Of a stretch of 64,000 bases of DNA, positions 52,744 to 62,099 are shown one piece after another. Within the stretch, counting starts at the first letter, position 1. The number at the start of each line of letters is the position of its first letter. A model generated the notes under the pieces. It had not been told where the DNA came from. It did not search any database and was given only the letters and a program-made list of their open reading frames with translations. The stretch covers positions 3,161-67,160 of the forward strand of contig JBCBUC010000022.1 of NCBI GenBank assembly GCA_039818345.1, in the 5' to 3' direction. Both the position numbers and the translations under genes were made by a program. The DNA is from Parvularcula sp039818345. Lineage in GTDB: Bacteria; Pseudomonadota; Alphaproteobacteria; Caulobacterales; Parvularculaceae.

Positions 52744-53601
52744 ATGACGCCAGAAGATATTTCGGCGGTTTTTCGCAAGCATTGGCGCAAGGGTTTTGGT
52801 TCGATCGCTGCGGGAGAGGTCGCATTCCTGCAGGACCTTATTCGCGAACAAAGACCCAAGTCGTTTGTTGAAATCGGAACCGCTTCGGGCCTCTCGGCGG
52901 GGCTGATTGCCTCGATCATGGAAGAGAACGGCGGTGAGCGCCTGATCACCATCGACCATGATGACACCTTCTTTGGCGACCCCTCGAAACCCAACGGGTT
53001 TTTGATCAAAGAGGTCTACCAAGGCACAGCGATCGAGGTGACGAAGCTTCCTTTCAAGACGGCCCTCGATGTGCCTGTTTTGGGTGAAATGTTCGACATG
53101 GCCTTTGTCGACGCGAACCATCAGCATCCATGGACCACCATTGATACGCTGTGCATCGTACCATTTCTTCGCGGCGAAAATCCAATCCTCGTCCACCACG
53201 ACCTGCTGCTCTATCGAAAGCAGAATGTGCCGTTTGGGATTGGTCCGAAGATCCTGTTTGATCAGTTCCCGACTAACCAGCGTATCGTTGAGCCTGCAGA
53301 TGAGCCTAACATTTTTGCGTTGCGGCTGGGGCAGGATCGCGGGCAGATTGAAAAGGCGTTGATCGCCTCATTTCTGATGCCCTGGACTCTCCGTACAGAG
53401 ATACAGCCCCATTTCTTGGCGGCTATTCGCTCCACGATCGAGAACCATTACTCGTCCAACCTTCTGGATGCGTTCGACCTTGGGGTGAAGCGGTACAACG
53501 AGAGCATTGTCGATGTTCCGCAGCAGAACGGTCGTGACCAACAACCGACACTGCTCGGTCGCGCCGTCGGACGGTTGCGTCAAGCGCTGGCGAATACCTG
53601 A
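52744..53601 (+). CDS. Class I SAM-dependent methyltransferase
   Basis: 285 residues. KSFVEIGTASGLSAGLIASIM is the SAM loop, ITIDHDD the acidic second strand and MAFVDANHQHPWTTIDTL the third, as in the Methyltransf_24 group; LVHHDLLLYR follows. The C-terminal ~90 residues are helical. A glycan methyl- or related modification is inferred from context. Preceded by AAAGGACAACAATC, with the AAGGA at good distance. Confidence 0.82.
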   Translation: MTPEDISAVFRKHWRKGFGSIAAGEVAFLQDLIREQRPKSFVEIGTASGLSAGLIASIMEENGGERLITIDHDDTFFGDPSKPNGFLIKEVYQGTAIEVTKLPFKTALDVPVLGEMFDMAFVDANHQHPWTTIDTLCIVPFLRGENPILVHHDLLLYRKQNVPFGIGPKILFDQFPTNQRIVEPADEPNIFALRLGQDRGQIEKALIASFLMPWTLRTEIQPHFLAAIRSTIENHYSSNLLDAFDLGVKRYNESIVDVPQQNGRDQQPTLLGRAVGRLRQALANT

Positions 53602-53628
53602 TCGGGGGCGGCGCAAAGACGCGCTTGA

Positions 53629-54402
53629 TCAAGGGCGTTCGATATCGGCGATTTGCCCTTTTTCGAAGTGATAGATCACGTTGCAGAAGGTCTTGAGCAG
53701 GCCAGGATTGTGCGAGGCAAGAACAAGGATGCTTGCACTCTCCGTAAACGCATCAAAGCGTTCTTTTGCTTTCGATTGGAAACTACGGTCTCCTGCACCC
53801 ATCCACTCATCAATCAACAAAATGTCGGGCCGCATTGCCGTCGCCACGGCGAATGCGAGACGCAAACGCATGCCGCCTGAATATTGCGCCATTGGTACAT
53901 GCAAATAGGCTCCAAGCTCCGTGAACTCATCAATCTCGGGAAGAGCCGCATCGATTTCAGCATCGCTCATGCCCTGCAACATGCCGCGCATCCTGATGTT
54001 ATCGTAGCCGGTTGCCGACATCTGCATGCCGGCCATGGGGCTCAGAAGACGCGCAATGTTGCCTCGAGACGACAAGGTCCCACTACTTGGAAGCTGCGTG
54101 CCTGCAAGCAATTGCAGCAAGGTCGATTTACCAGCGCCGTTATGCCCTGAGATGCCAACCCTGTCGCCCGGCTGGATGTCGAACGACACGTTATGTATGG
54201 CGCGCACCCATTGCCGACCTTGGTCGTCGCTCACCAATGCGCCACCAACCTTCGATGTCGCTGACCCAGAAACCTTACGGTAGAGCGGAAAATGGACGCA
54301 CACATTGCGGAGCTGAAAGAACGGTCCCTCTTGCGGAGGGGCTTCCAACAAAGTGAGGGCGGGTTTGCCCGCGTTGTCTTCGTTACTTGCTGTCAGAGCC
54401 AT
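53629..54402 (-). CDS. ABC transporter ATP-binding protein, polysaccharide export (KpsT/Wzt-like)
   Basis: 257 residues. Walker A GHNGAGKST (86-94), signature YSGGMRLRLAFAVA (174 on) and Walker B ILLIDEW (194-200) are intact. An N-terminal ~30-residue lead precedes the domain. The long C-terminal carbohydrate-binding domain of O-antigen-type Wzt is absent, so it is the short KpsT-like form. The start overlaps the permease gene by 10 bases. Energises export of a lipid-linked polysaccharide across the inner membrane. Confidence 0.93.
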   Translation of the reverse strand: MALTASNEDNAGKPALTLLEAPPQEGPFFQLRNVCVHFPLYRKVSGSATSKVGGALVSDDQGRQWVRAIHNVSFDIQPGDRVGISGHNGAGKSTLLQLLAGTQLPSSGTLSSRGNIARLLSPMAGMQMSATGYDNIRMRGMLQGMSDAEIDAALPEIDEFTELGAYLHVPMAQYSGGMRLRLAFAVATAMRPDILLIDEWMGAGDRSFQSKAKERFDAFTESASILVLASHNPGLLKTFCNVIYHFEKGQIADIERP

Positions 54403-55229
54403 ACTCGAATACGCCGTGTACCAATTTTATAGAATGTCAGAACGAGCACAAAAATAAGAGACGTGGTTCCAATGGCTACGGCCCAATTGGTGAGCGAAGG
54501 AAGTTCTCCGCGCATGGGTGCTCTTACGATTTCGATATAGTGGTAGAGCGGGTTGATGTTGGCCAAGGCCGCACGCGATGGCCTTTTGTCAACAGACCAG
54601 ATGATCGGTGTGAAAAAAAAGACGGCGCGCATCACCGTTGGAAGGAGCTGGCCAAAGTCGCGAAACCGTGTCGCAAGCATCCCCATCAGCAAGCCCGTTA
54701 AAACACCCGTCACCATGTAAACAACCAGTGCGGGCAAAGCGAGCAGAGTATTGACGTTGATCGCATGAATATACGCGACGTCGATGATCACCATCACCGC
54801 GAGGCTTAAGAGCATCGTGATGAAGTCTCGCGCTGTTTTGGCATAGGCGTAGAAGCTGAGGGGGAGCGGGAATTCTCGGATAACCCCGGAATTCGCCGCG
54901 AACACCTGTTCGCCCCCAGCGATCGTCCCGCTGATGAAGGCAAAACAAGCAAACCCATAACCGGCATGGGGGAGGTAGAAGTTGATATCCCGGCTTGTAA
55001 TGTTCGCCCAAAGAATGGACATTCCAATAATAAACAGCATGAAGCTCAAGGGCAGCCAAATCGCGCCCAGGCGCGTTCGCCAATACGCGCTTTTGAGCTT
55101 CAGAACCGCAAAACGCCGCCAACGCTGATGGTCTCGTCCCGCTTCAATGAGATCGCGCCAAGCAAGGCGGTAGCTTGGCAACTCGAGCGTGCTGGTCACC
55201 TTGATGTCGTTATGAGGCGTGCTGGACAC
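54393..55229 (-). CDS. ABC-2 type polysaccharide export permease (KpsM/Wzm-like)
   Basis: 278 residues with six hydrophobic segments. YWRTRLGAIWLPLSFMLFIIGMS and the later FFTPIIWSVDKRPS...LANINPLYHYIEIVRAP are hallmark features of O-antigen/capsule ABC-2 permeases. It couples with the following ATPase gene by a 10-base overlap. Together they would flip the completed polysaccharide outward. Confidence 0.93.
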   Translation of the reverse strand: MSSTPHNDIKVTSTLELPSYRLAWRDLIEAGRDHQRWRRFAVLKLKSAYWRTRLGAIWLPLSFMLFIIGMSILWANITSRDINFYLPHAGYGFACFAFISGTIAGGEQVFAANSGVIREFPLPLSFYAYAKTARDFITMLLSLAVMVIIDVAYIHAINVNTLLALPALVVYMVTGVLTGLLMGMLATRFRDFGQLLPTVMRAVFFFTPIIWSVDKRPSRAALANINPLYHYIEIVRAPMRGELPSLTNWAVAIGTTSLIFVLVLTFYKIGTRRIRVWL

Positions 55230-55441
55230 GAAAAATCCTAGACTTCACACGCACTGCGGTGCGTATTTTCAGGGTTATGCAGATTGGTCAGGCAGTTCAT
55301 TGCGAACATCTTCGCTCTTGGCATTCATTGCCCCATTACGATTACAGACAGCCAATGTGAAAGCCGCGGCCTATCTAGCCATGGCCGCGTTTCCTGCGCG
55401 TGAACGCGTCGACGTTACCTACTCCAACGGCGTGCCTGTGA
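55230..55441. other. Intergenic region between the exporter and RgpF-like genes
   Basis: About 212 bases. An 88-codon plus-strand frame crosses it but its translation resembles no family and runs into the RgpF-like 3' end, so I call it non-coding. It should include the promoter for the permease-ATPase pair; no clear -35/-10 or hairpin is seen. Confidence 0.4.
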
Positions 55442-56278
55442 TCAAGTTCTCGACCATTTACGTATCGCGTCTGGATCGACCGTAAATCGTCGCGCCAATT
55501 CTGTCGTCACGCCCTCGATGCTCACGCCTGGCGGATTGTCGCGAATGAGCTCTTTTTTAACAAATGGAATGCCCGCATCTAAGCATTCCCGCCATAGATC
55601 AATCGTTGGGTTCAAATCTTTAAGGTCGAGACTCCGGCGGAGAGATCGCAACGCCTTAACCGGGTGCCGAAGGTCCACGTGCTTCGTCCACCGTTTTGTC
55701 CGGTCCATAACGGTGAAGCCTCGCGGAGCTTCAAAAAGAGCGCCAGTTGTGTGTCCTCGCTGTTCCATAAACGAGGAGAGCTGGAGTTCGTAGCGATCAA
55801 TCACGTGTTGCTTATCGTGGAGCGGAGTGACTCCGCGCCAAAAGTCGTGGAACGCTCCTGAACGCAACGTCGCCCTGCTGAAACGCACAAAGTAGGACTG
55901 AACATGCCGCGCTTGCTCCCAGCTTAGGGTCAGCCCACAAACTTCGCGCGTGTCCTTGCGTAACCTCGAGAACAGACGATCAGTTTGTCCTAATGGGCCG
56001 AGCACGCTGTCATTGGCGATGATGATTTCGTCAGCATGATCGAGGCCAGGGAGCGCATCTAAGCCGGTCTTCCAGCTCATGAAATCATAGCCCACATTGT
56101 CGCGTTCGATGACGTGAGAACACAGCAAGTTGACTTGATCATGTCCGGCGCGCGGCAATGGACTGGTGCTCACAAAGACGATCTCATCCGTATGGGTTTG
56201 ATACTGTGTCAGTGTTTCCAAGACATGAGAAGACAGCGCATTGGTGCGAGAAAAGTGCGAAAAAATCAGTGCTCTCAT
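55442..56278 (-). CDS. Rhamnan synthesis protein F (RgpF)-like
   Basis: 278 residues. RALIFSHFSRTNALSSHVLETL at the N-terminus, NVGYDFMSWKTGLDAL, EIIIANDSVLGPL, and GLTLSWEQARHVQSYFVRFSR are the RgpF-family markers. RgpF-like proteins take part in building rhamnose-glucose or rhamnan backbones. Its presence suggests a rhamnose-containing polysaccharide. No dTDP-rhamnose (rmlABCD) genes are in the window. Confidence 0.9.
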   Translation of the reverse strand: MRALIFSHFSRTNALSSHVLETLTQYQTHTDEIVFVSTSPLPRAGHDQVNLLCSHVIERDNVGYDFMSWKTGLDALPGLDHADEIIIANDSVLGPLGQTDRLFSRLRKDTREVCGLTLSWEQARHVQSYFVRFSRATLRSGAFHDFWRGVTPLHDKQHVIDRYELQLSSFMEQRGHTTGALFEAPRGFTVMDRTKRWTKHVDLRHPVKALRSLRRSLDLKDLNPTIDLWRECLDAGIPFVKKELIRDNPPGVSIEGVTTELARRFTVDPDAIRKWSRT

Positions 56279-56835
56279 GAATGCGGTACACCCTCGAGGA
56301 AACTACAAGCTTAGCAACGGCTTGCGTGCTCTGTGTTGATAAATCGACTTGCGCTTGGCGCCCGTCATCGTTGTTGAGTCTTGCGGCCCGTTGTGGATCA
56401 ACCACTGTGCATGGCTTGAAAGCGGTCTTGGGGTTCTGGTCGTGTTGGCTGCCTGGGCGAGAGTCTCTTGAGCTCACCATAGGCGTGATGTATCCAACTT
56501 GAACAGTCGAGCGTGAGCGTTTGGAGTCCGTGGAAATGTGCTGCTTCGGTGATGGTCGAAGAGCTCAACCGTGCCTGTTCATCGCGGTCAACGTTCCTGG
56601 CCACATGATGATCAGAGGCTAGGGTCGCATGCAACAAGTGACTGGATTTCTACTTCAAAAGTTCGTCCGATGACAGAATTTACTCAGGTGACTTCGAGGC
56701 ATAACCGGAGACGCATGATAGTGCTATCAATCCGCTTACCGATGCAACACTTGTCGAGATGAGGCGTCAAATGCGTTCGACTAAACTGAGAACAACAAAT
56801 TTCGGTCCAACTATTCAACGAAGAGCTCGTTCCTC
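56279..56835. other. 557-base gene-free stretch before the large glycosyltransferase
   Basis: No open frame in it translates to a recognisable protein; short frames on both strands (56281-56502 plus, 56398-56637 minus, 56571-56762 plus) look random. No IS end, tRNA or strong hairpin found. It separates two divergent genes and marks the shift from GC-rich to AT-rich DNA. Confidence 0.5.
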
Positions 56836-59800
56836 ATGAACCAAACTGCGCGCCTTTCACCGTTGAAGCATTTACTGGCCAGAGGCTTCCGTTTCGCCGA
56901 ACGAAAATTGCTTGATGATCCAATAGACAAGGAAAAAATCGAAATACCTCAAGACTATTTTGATAATACTTTTTATCAAAACGCCTATAAAGATCGAGAA
57001 AAAGCTTCAAGACAAGAAAACATTGAGCATTATCAAAAGCAAGGATGGCGATTAGGTTATCGACCAAATCATTGGTTTGATGTTGAATTTTATATCAAGG
57101 CTAATCCAGATGTTGCCAATAAGCAAATCGATCCATTTGAACATTTTATGTCAGCTGGGCGTTTTGAAGGCCGGCGCCCCTGTAAGGACAGTGATTTAGA
57201 CGAAACGGCACTGCGGACGCTGAAGTCGTTGGATCCTCATGACCGATCCAATGTTGATGCTGTATCAGCCTATTTTGACTACGGCTATTATCTCGAGCAA
57301 ATTCCTGGTCTGAAAGCGAATGACTGTGATCCAGTGCGACACTATTTGGCGTTTGGCTGGATGGCGAGACACGCACCAAATCGCTGGTTTGATATTGCTT
57401 ATTATTTGGCGAGCAATCGAGACGTTAAGGACGCAGGGCTAGAACCCTTTTATCATTATTTGAGGTGGGGAATCCTCGAGGGCCGAAAACCAAATGAGCA
57501 AGGAACCAGGCCAGAGACGCTTTTGAATCTTGAACCGAAGGTGCTTGATATTGTTTCGAAAGAATTTGATCAGCTGCACTACCAGAAACAAGCAATGGTT
57601 CCGGAGTCGCCTAGTGTTGTTCTGCTTGATCATTATTTGCAATTTGGAGAGCAAGCCGGTCTAAGTCCAAACAACTGGTTTGATCCGAAGGCATATATCA
57701 GTAGTTATCTCTGGGGAAAGACGCCGCCGGGGGGCGCATTATATCACTATTTGACCTATGGCTGTCATATGGGTTACAGTCCAATACCACCTAAAGTAAT
57801 ATTGAAGCCACTTAAGAGAAATTCGGTACGAGATTTATACGATTTGGAATTCGACAGTGATTATTATATAAGTCAATACGGTGATGTCGGGGGGAAGGCC
57901 AATAGTGCTTTAGAAGATTTTATCGAGAGCGGAGAACTCGACGACCGGAACCCTGCAGCGTTCTTTGATTCGACATACTACCGCTCAAAATATATGGATC
58001 CATCAGATGCTGATGGCCGTCCATTTGAGCACTATCTAAGATACGGTAAGGAACGTGGTTTCCAAACAGCCGATGCGAGCACGGTTCTTATCGACAAAAA
58101 TGCCAGGCTGCCAAAAACATCGGTTTATGGACATTTTTTCAAAAGCGAGGGTGAAATTGGCGGCCATCAGGTTTTGCATGAGGCCGATCCATCACGGTTG
58201 AACATTCATTTCGTCATTCCAGACTTCCGAAAGGGAAGCGGGGGACACATGACGATCTTTAGAATGATCAATTGGCTCGAGGTCTATGGTCATAAGCTGA
58301 CCATTTGGATCATGCAGCCCTCCTTTCATGCAACGGAGCAGCAGGCTCGAGAAACCATTCATCAAAGCTTTCAACCGCTTCAGGCGGACATCAAGTTTTT
58401 GGACAATAGCTTTTACGAGGCATCGGGAGACGCGATTTTTGCAACCGCATGGCAAACTGCGGCGTTTGTCAGAGAAGCGCATGGCTTCGTTGAAAAATTC
58501 TATTTTGTACAAGACCACGAGACCGAATTTTACCCAACGGGTACGGACGCAATCCTGGCTCAGCGAACCTATGAGTGGGGTCTCAACTGTGTTTGCGCAA
58601 GTCCATGGTTGCGGACCTTAATGGAAGAGTATGGGTCGTGGGCCCGGCACTTCTGGCTCGCCTACGATCAAGAACTGTACTGCCCACCGAAGAAACGTGT
58701 TGCCCACGATGTTCCGCAAATCGCTGTGTACGCCCGCCACTTTACCGAACGTCGAGCAGTCGATCTCAGTTTGATGGCGCTCCAGGAATTGGCCATCCAA
58801 GGTATTGAGTTTCACGCCCATCTGTTCGGGGCAGATTTTGACGTCTCCAATTGCCCCTTTCCTGCAACATCCCATGGCGTTCTTTCGGAAGGTGAATTGG
58901 CCAGTCTTTATCAGGACTGCGACATAGGTATTTGTTTTTCAGCGACAAACTACTCTCTTGTGCCGCAAGAGATGATGGGCACCGGTCTGCCGGTGGTCGA
59001 GCTCAATAGCGAGTGCTCGAAGGCTGTCTATCCCGACAACGCGGCCCTCAAGGTCGGCCTTGGGCCTCGCAGCATTGTCCAAGGCATCAAGCAGCTCATT
59101 GAAAACAAGTCGGCTCGGGAGGAACTCGGAAAAGCTGGTCGAGACTGGGTTGGGCAGTTCAGCTGGGAATCGTCCGCACAAATGGTCGAGGCGGCGATTT
59201 ACGAGAAGCTTGCTATCGAAAAGCCTCCCGCTGATACGTCAGCCAGTGTGGCCAAAGCCAACATCGGATCGTCGCGCAAGAAAGCCACGGTCATCATTCC
59301 CACTTTCAACGGCGGCGACTTGTTATCGCAAGTCTGCGCGTCGGTAAAAAAACAGAGAGCACCGTGGGATTTTGACGTTCTCTTGATGGACAGCACGTCC
59401 ACCGACGGTTCTTTTGAGGCGGTACAATCTCAGTTCCCTGATTTTCAGTTTCACCAGATCCCGCAAAGCGAGTTTTCGCATGGTGGGACCAGAAACCGCG
59501 CTGTTGAAAGGACCGATTCAGAATTTGTCTGCTTTCTGACGCAAGATGCCCTGCCAGCGGACGATTTTTGGCTCTATAATCTCGTTACAATTACAGAGGC
59601 TTATCCCAATTCAGCCGGCGGATATGGCCGACATAAAGCGTATAATCACGCCACCGCCTACACCAAGCGTGATCTTTCGAATTTCTTTTTAAGTATGGAC
59701 AAGGGTCCTGTTGTCTTTCACCAGTCCATGGACCGTGTGCTGTGGAATTTGCAGGATCGTCCTTACATTCAGCGCCTCCACTATTTCAGCGACAACAATT

Positions 59801-60201
59801 CATGCCTACGTCGAAGTGTTTGGGATAAAATTCCGTATCCAGAAATAAAATATGGTGAGGACCAGGCCTGGGCTTGGGAAATTATCAAGCAGGGTTACGA
59901 GAAAATCTATGCCTCCAGCGCCCTTGTTTTCCACTCGCATGATTACAGCGTTGATGAGAACTACAAACGTTCCCACACGGAAGCGGAATTTTTCAGAGAA
60001 GTATTTGGTTACGAGCTTTTGACCAGTGAGGGCCAGGCAAAAACCTCACTGATCGGTATGAATGATCGTGACGCGAAATGGGGTGTTGAGAACGGATTGC
60101 CTCAGGCTGACATTGATTTCCGTGCAAAACTTAACCAAGCGCACTTGCTTGGCTGGCTTGATGGAACCTTGGATCAGGACTTAGGATTTAGGCCTCTCTA
60201 A
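56836..60201 (+). CDS. Large bifunctional glycosyltransferase: eight N-terminal repeats, GT-B domain, GT2 domain
   Basis: 1121 residues in three parts. (1) Residues 41-410 hold eight ~36-residue units, each opening with F-D-x3-Y/F-Y and closing H-Y-L-x-x-G-x-x-x-G-R-x-P-N-x-W: units start near 41, 80, 146, 184, 243, 281, 339 and 377. (2) Residues ~430-790 are a GT-B/WsaF-like rhamnosyltransferase: NIHFVIPDFRKGSGGHMTIF, FVQDHETEFYP, CFSATNYSLVPQEMMGTGLPVVE. (3) Residues ~815-1080 are a GT2 domain: ATVIIPTFNGGDLL, MDSTSTDGSF, FSHGGTRNRAV, FLTQDALPAD, YGEDQAWAWE. Two sugar transfers by one polypeptide are likely. The first 1 kb is far more AT-rich than the rest. No clear ribosome site precedes the ATG. 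Confidence 0.9.
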   Translation: MNQTARLSPLKHLLARGFRFAERKLLDDPIDKEKIEIPQDYFDNTFYQNAYKDREKASRQENIEHYQKQGWRLGYRPNHWFDVEFYIKANPDVANKQIDPFEHFMSAGRFEGRRPCKDSDLDETALRTLKSLDPHDRSNVDAVSAYFDYGYYLEQIPGLKANDCDPVRHYLAFGWMARHAPNRWFDIAYYLASNRDVKDAGLEPFYHYLRWGILEGRKPNEQGTRPETLLNLEPKVLDIVSKEFDQLHYQKQAMVPESPSVVLLDHYLQFGEQAGLSPNNWFDPKAYISSYLWGKTPPGGALYHYLTYGCHMGYSPIPPKVILKPLKRNSVRDLYDLEFDSDYYISQYGDVGGKANSALEDFIESGELDDRNPAAFFDSTYYRSKYMDPSDADGRPFEHYLRYGKERGFQTADASTVLIDKNARLPKTSVYGHFFKSEGEIGGHQVLHEADPSRLNIHFVIPDFRKGSGGHMTIFRMINWLEVYGHKLTIWIMQPSFHATEQQARETIHQSFQPLQADIKFLDNSFYEASGDAIFATAWQTAAFVREAHGFVEKFYFVQDHETEFYPTGTDAILAQRTYEWGLNCVCASPWLRTLMEEYGSWARHFWLAYDQELYCPPKKRVAHDVPQIAVYARHFTERRAVDLSLMALQELAIQGIEFHAHLFGADFDVSNCPFPATSHGVLSEGELASLYQDCDIGICFSATNYSLVPQEMMGTGLPVVELNSECSKAVYPDNAALKVGLGPRSIVQGIKQLIENKSAREELGKAGRDWVGQFSWESSAQMVEAAIYEKLAIEKPPADTSASVAKANIGSSRKKATVIIPTFNGGDLLSQVCASVKKQRAPWDFDVLLMDSTSTDGSFEAVQSQFPDFQFHQIPQSEFSHGGTRNRAVERTDSEFVCFLTQDALPADDFWLYNLVTITEAYPNSAGGYGRHKAYNHATAYTKRDLSNFFLSMDKGPVVFHQSMDRVLWNLQDRPYIQRLHYFSDNNSCLRRSVWDKIPYPEIKYGEDQAWAWEIIKQGYEKIYASSALVFHSHDYSVDENYKRSHTEAEFFREVFGYELLTSEGQAKTSLIGMNDRDAKWGVENGLPQADIDFRAKLNQAHLLGWLDGTLDQDLGFRPL

Positions 60202-60225
60202 CGGGCACATGGGATAACTCGCTGG

Positions 60226-61011
60226 GTGCCGATGCACCTAGATAGAGATAAGGAAGCAAGATTGACCTCACCGAAGATAGTATTGTGCGCAACTCAAAGA
60301 TGCGGCTCGACGATGGTCATCGAGGACATGCGGAACACCGGTAAGCTCGGGAATCCGGAAGAATGGTTCGTGCCGTGGGACCCGGAAAAAACTGATATCG
60401 ACTGGAATGCTCAGCTCGACGGTGTGTTCAATCGAGCAACCGGTGAAACCGGGATCGTAGCGATAAAGGTGATGGCGAATCAATTGGCCAAGGTCGATCG
60501 ATGCCTCTCTGGACAGCCCGAACCGACAGAGAGTTTTGAGTATTTTTATCGGATCTTTGCCGACGCCGTGTGGGTGAAGATTTCGAGACGGGACGTTATC
60601 TATCAGGCCATCTCTCGATTGATGGCTAGACAGACAGGGATCAACCACGCCACCAAAGAACAAAATGATGAGCATTTTGCGGGTAACCTGCTCAAGGGGT
60701 ATGATCCCAAGTACAACGATCGAACGAAGTATAAGTACGATGCTATTCTTTATGAAATTAATTCGATCACGTTGGAAAATTTGGCCTGGACTGCATTTTT
60801 TGAGCAATACGGAATAAAGCCTTTCAACTTGGTTTATGAAGAGTTTTCAGCCGATCCTAATATGATCCATTTGGATGTCATGGCCGAAGCGATTGGTCTC
60901 TCAAAGATCGATAAGAAACAACGCAAGATGGTGAAGGTTGGGAATAGTAAGAACAAGGAATGGCATCAACAATTCTTATCTGACGTTTCGGCGAAGAATT
61001 TTAGAGCCTAG
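60226..61011 (+). CDS. Stf0-type sulfotransferase
   Basis: 261 residues from GTG 60226 (ATG 60232 also possible). CATQRCGSTMVIEDMRNTG is the PAPS 5'-loop in the Stf0 form, followed by GNPEEWF and later WVKISRRDVIYQAISRLMARQTG, as in the trehalose 2-sulfotransferase family. It starts 24 bases after the large glycosyltransferase and probably sulfates the same glycan. AT-rich codon use like its neighbours. Confidence 0.9.
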   Translation: MPMHLDRDKEARLTSPKIVLCATQRCGSTMVIEDMRNTGKLGNPEEWFVPWDPEKTDIDWNAQLDGVFNRATGETGIVAIKVMANQLAKVDRCLSGQPEPTESFEYFYRIFADAVWVKISRRDVIYQAISRLMARQTGINHATKEQNDEHFAGNLLKGYDPKYNDRTKYKYDAILYEINSITLENLAWTAFFEQYGIKPFNLVYEEFSADPNMIHLDVMAEAIGLSKIDKKQRKMVKVGNSKNKEWHQQFLSDVSAKNFRA

Positions 61012-61305
61012 GCATCGTCGTGTATCGACACATCATGTGCGATGTATTTATTTCGCACCTTTTTCATCAGTGTCAAGATTGATGAGCTAGTCACTGGGGG
61101 TGACTTACATTGATTTGAACCTGCTTTCTCCGCAGGAGGCCCGCGGCACGAGAGCTTTTCTAATGAGTGCATGTCGTGATGTTCGTTGAAGCGAAGCTCA
61201 GTTTGTCTTTCACCCTCCACGAACTCGTTGTCGATTTTCCTAGCATCGAGGGCCGGTTTTGCGATAGGAAATCTACGTGTGAAGCATACAACAGAATCTT
61301 ATAAA
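61012..61305. other. Gene-poor gap between two sulfotransferase genes
   Basis: About 294 bases. Frames here are short and not family-like; a TTG-initiated extension of the downstream gene enters it but lacks sequence resemblance. AT-rich. No clear terminator hairpin with T-run or mobile-element end is visible. Confidence 0.4.
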
Positions 61306-62022
61306 ATGAGTATATTCAAAGACATCGTTAGCTTTCTGGGTCGGATGAAAGCCAATCAGACTATTAGCATTTCGCAGTTAGATGACTATATTTGGTTTCG
61401 TAATCCAAAAGTAGCCGGAACATCCTTAGACTTTACACTACAAAGTCTACAGGTTCGTTCTATGAAGTCGGTTAAGATTACTAGACATCCACCGTTAAAT
61501 CAAGCAGTCCATACGAAGCCTTACCAACTCTCTCCAAAGCTATTGGACCATTTATTGACCTCAGGTGAGTACCTGCGTTTTTGTTTCGTTCGAGAGCCAT
61601 CCGTTAGGTTGGTGTCTGCCTATAGAGATAAAATTGTGGGGGGCGCCCCCGAGAAAAAATTGGTCTTGAAAACGCTTGGCTATGATGGATTGGATCTATC
61701 GGTTGACGTATCATTTGACGCTTTTGTTGGCCTGGTGTGCGATACCCCTCATGCCAACGCTAACAGGCATTGGATGCCGCAGGTCTATACAACGTGTGCC
61801 CATTGGATCGATTTGGATTTCGTTGGCCGTCTCGAATCGTTTCAGAATGATTTGGATATGCTTGCGCAACGAATGGGCGCGAACTTAGGGAAATTCTACC
61901 AACACCGCGCCCCTCACAAAACTGGTGCAAGTCTCGAATCCTCCGAATTAACGCCAGAACTGAGACGAAAAATTCGCGACTATTACGAACTCGACTACGA
62001 GAAATTTTACCCAAACCAATAA
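61306..62022 (+). CDS. Sulfotransferase family 2-like protein
   Basis: ATG 61306 gives 238 residues; an in-frame TTG at 61186 would add 40 residues that look non-coding. IWFRNPKVAGTSLDFTLQSL is the PAPS-loop region (KVAGTS) and FCFVREPSVRLVSAYRDKI the 3'-phosphate motif, as in carbohydrate sulfotransferases of family 2. The C-terminus has VGRLESFQNDLDML and YYELDYEKFYP, typical for the family. Third sulfotransferase of the locus. Confidence 0.85.
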   Translation: MSIFKDIVSFLGRMKANQTISISQLDDYIWFRNPKVAGTSLDFTLQSLQVRSMKSVKITRHPPLNQAVHTKPYQLSPKLLDHLLTSGEYLRFCFVREPSVRLVSAYRDKIVGGAPEKKLVLKTLGYDGLDLSVDVSFDAFVGLVCDTPHANANRHWMPQVYTTCAHWIDLDFVGRLESFQNDLDMLAQRMGANLGKFYQHRAPHKTGASLESSELTPELRRKIRDYYELDYEKFYPNQ

Positions 62023-62099
62023 AACGTTTTCGCTGGTAAATACTCGTTTCCAAGCTCAGCCTTTATGGATGACCCTGTAAAATTGCCGAGTCTTTACTC

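Noticed and set aside
55219..55485. Plus-strand 88-codon frame as a gene
   Set aside because: Overlaps the RgpF-like 3' end and the permease start, with no ribosome site or family resemblance.
56398..56637. Minus-strand 79-codon frame in the 557-base gap as a transposase remnant
   Set aside because: No transposase motif, no terminal inverted repeats and no target duplication found.
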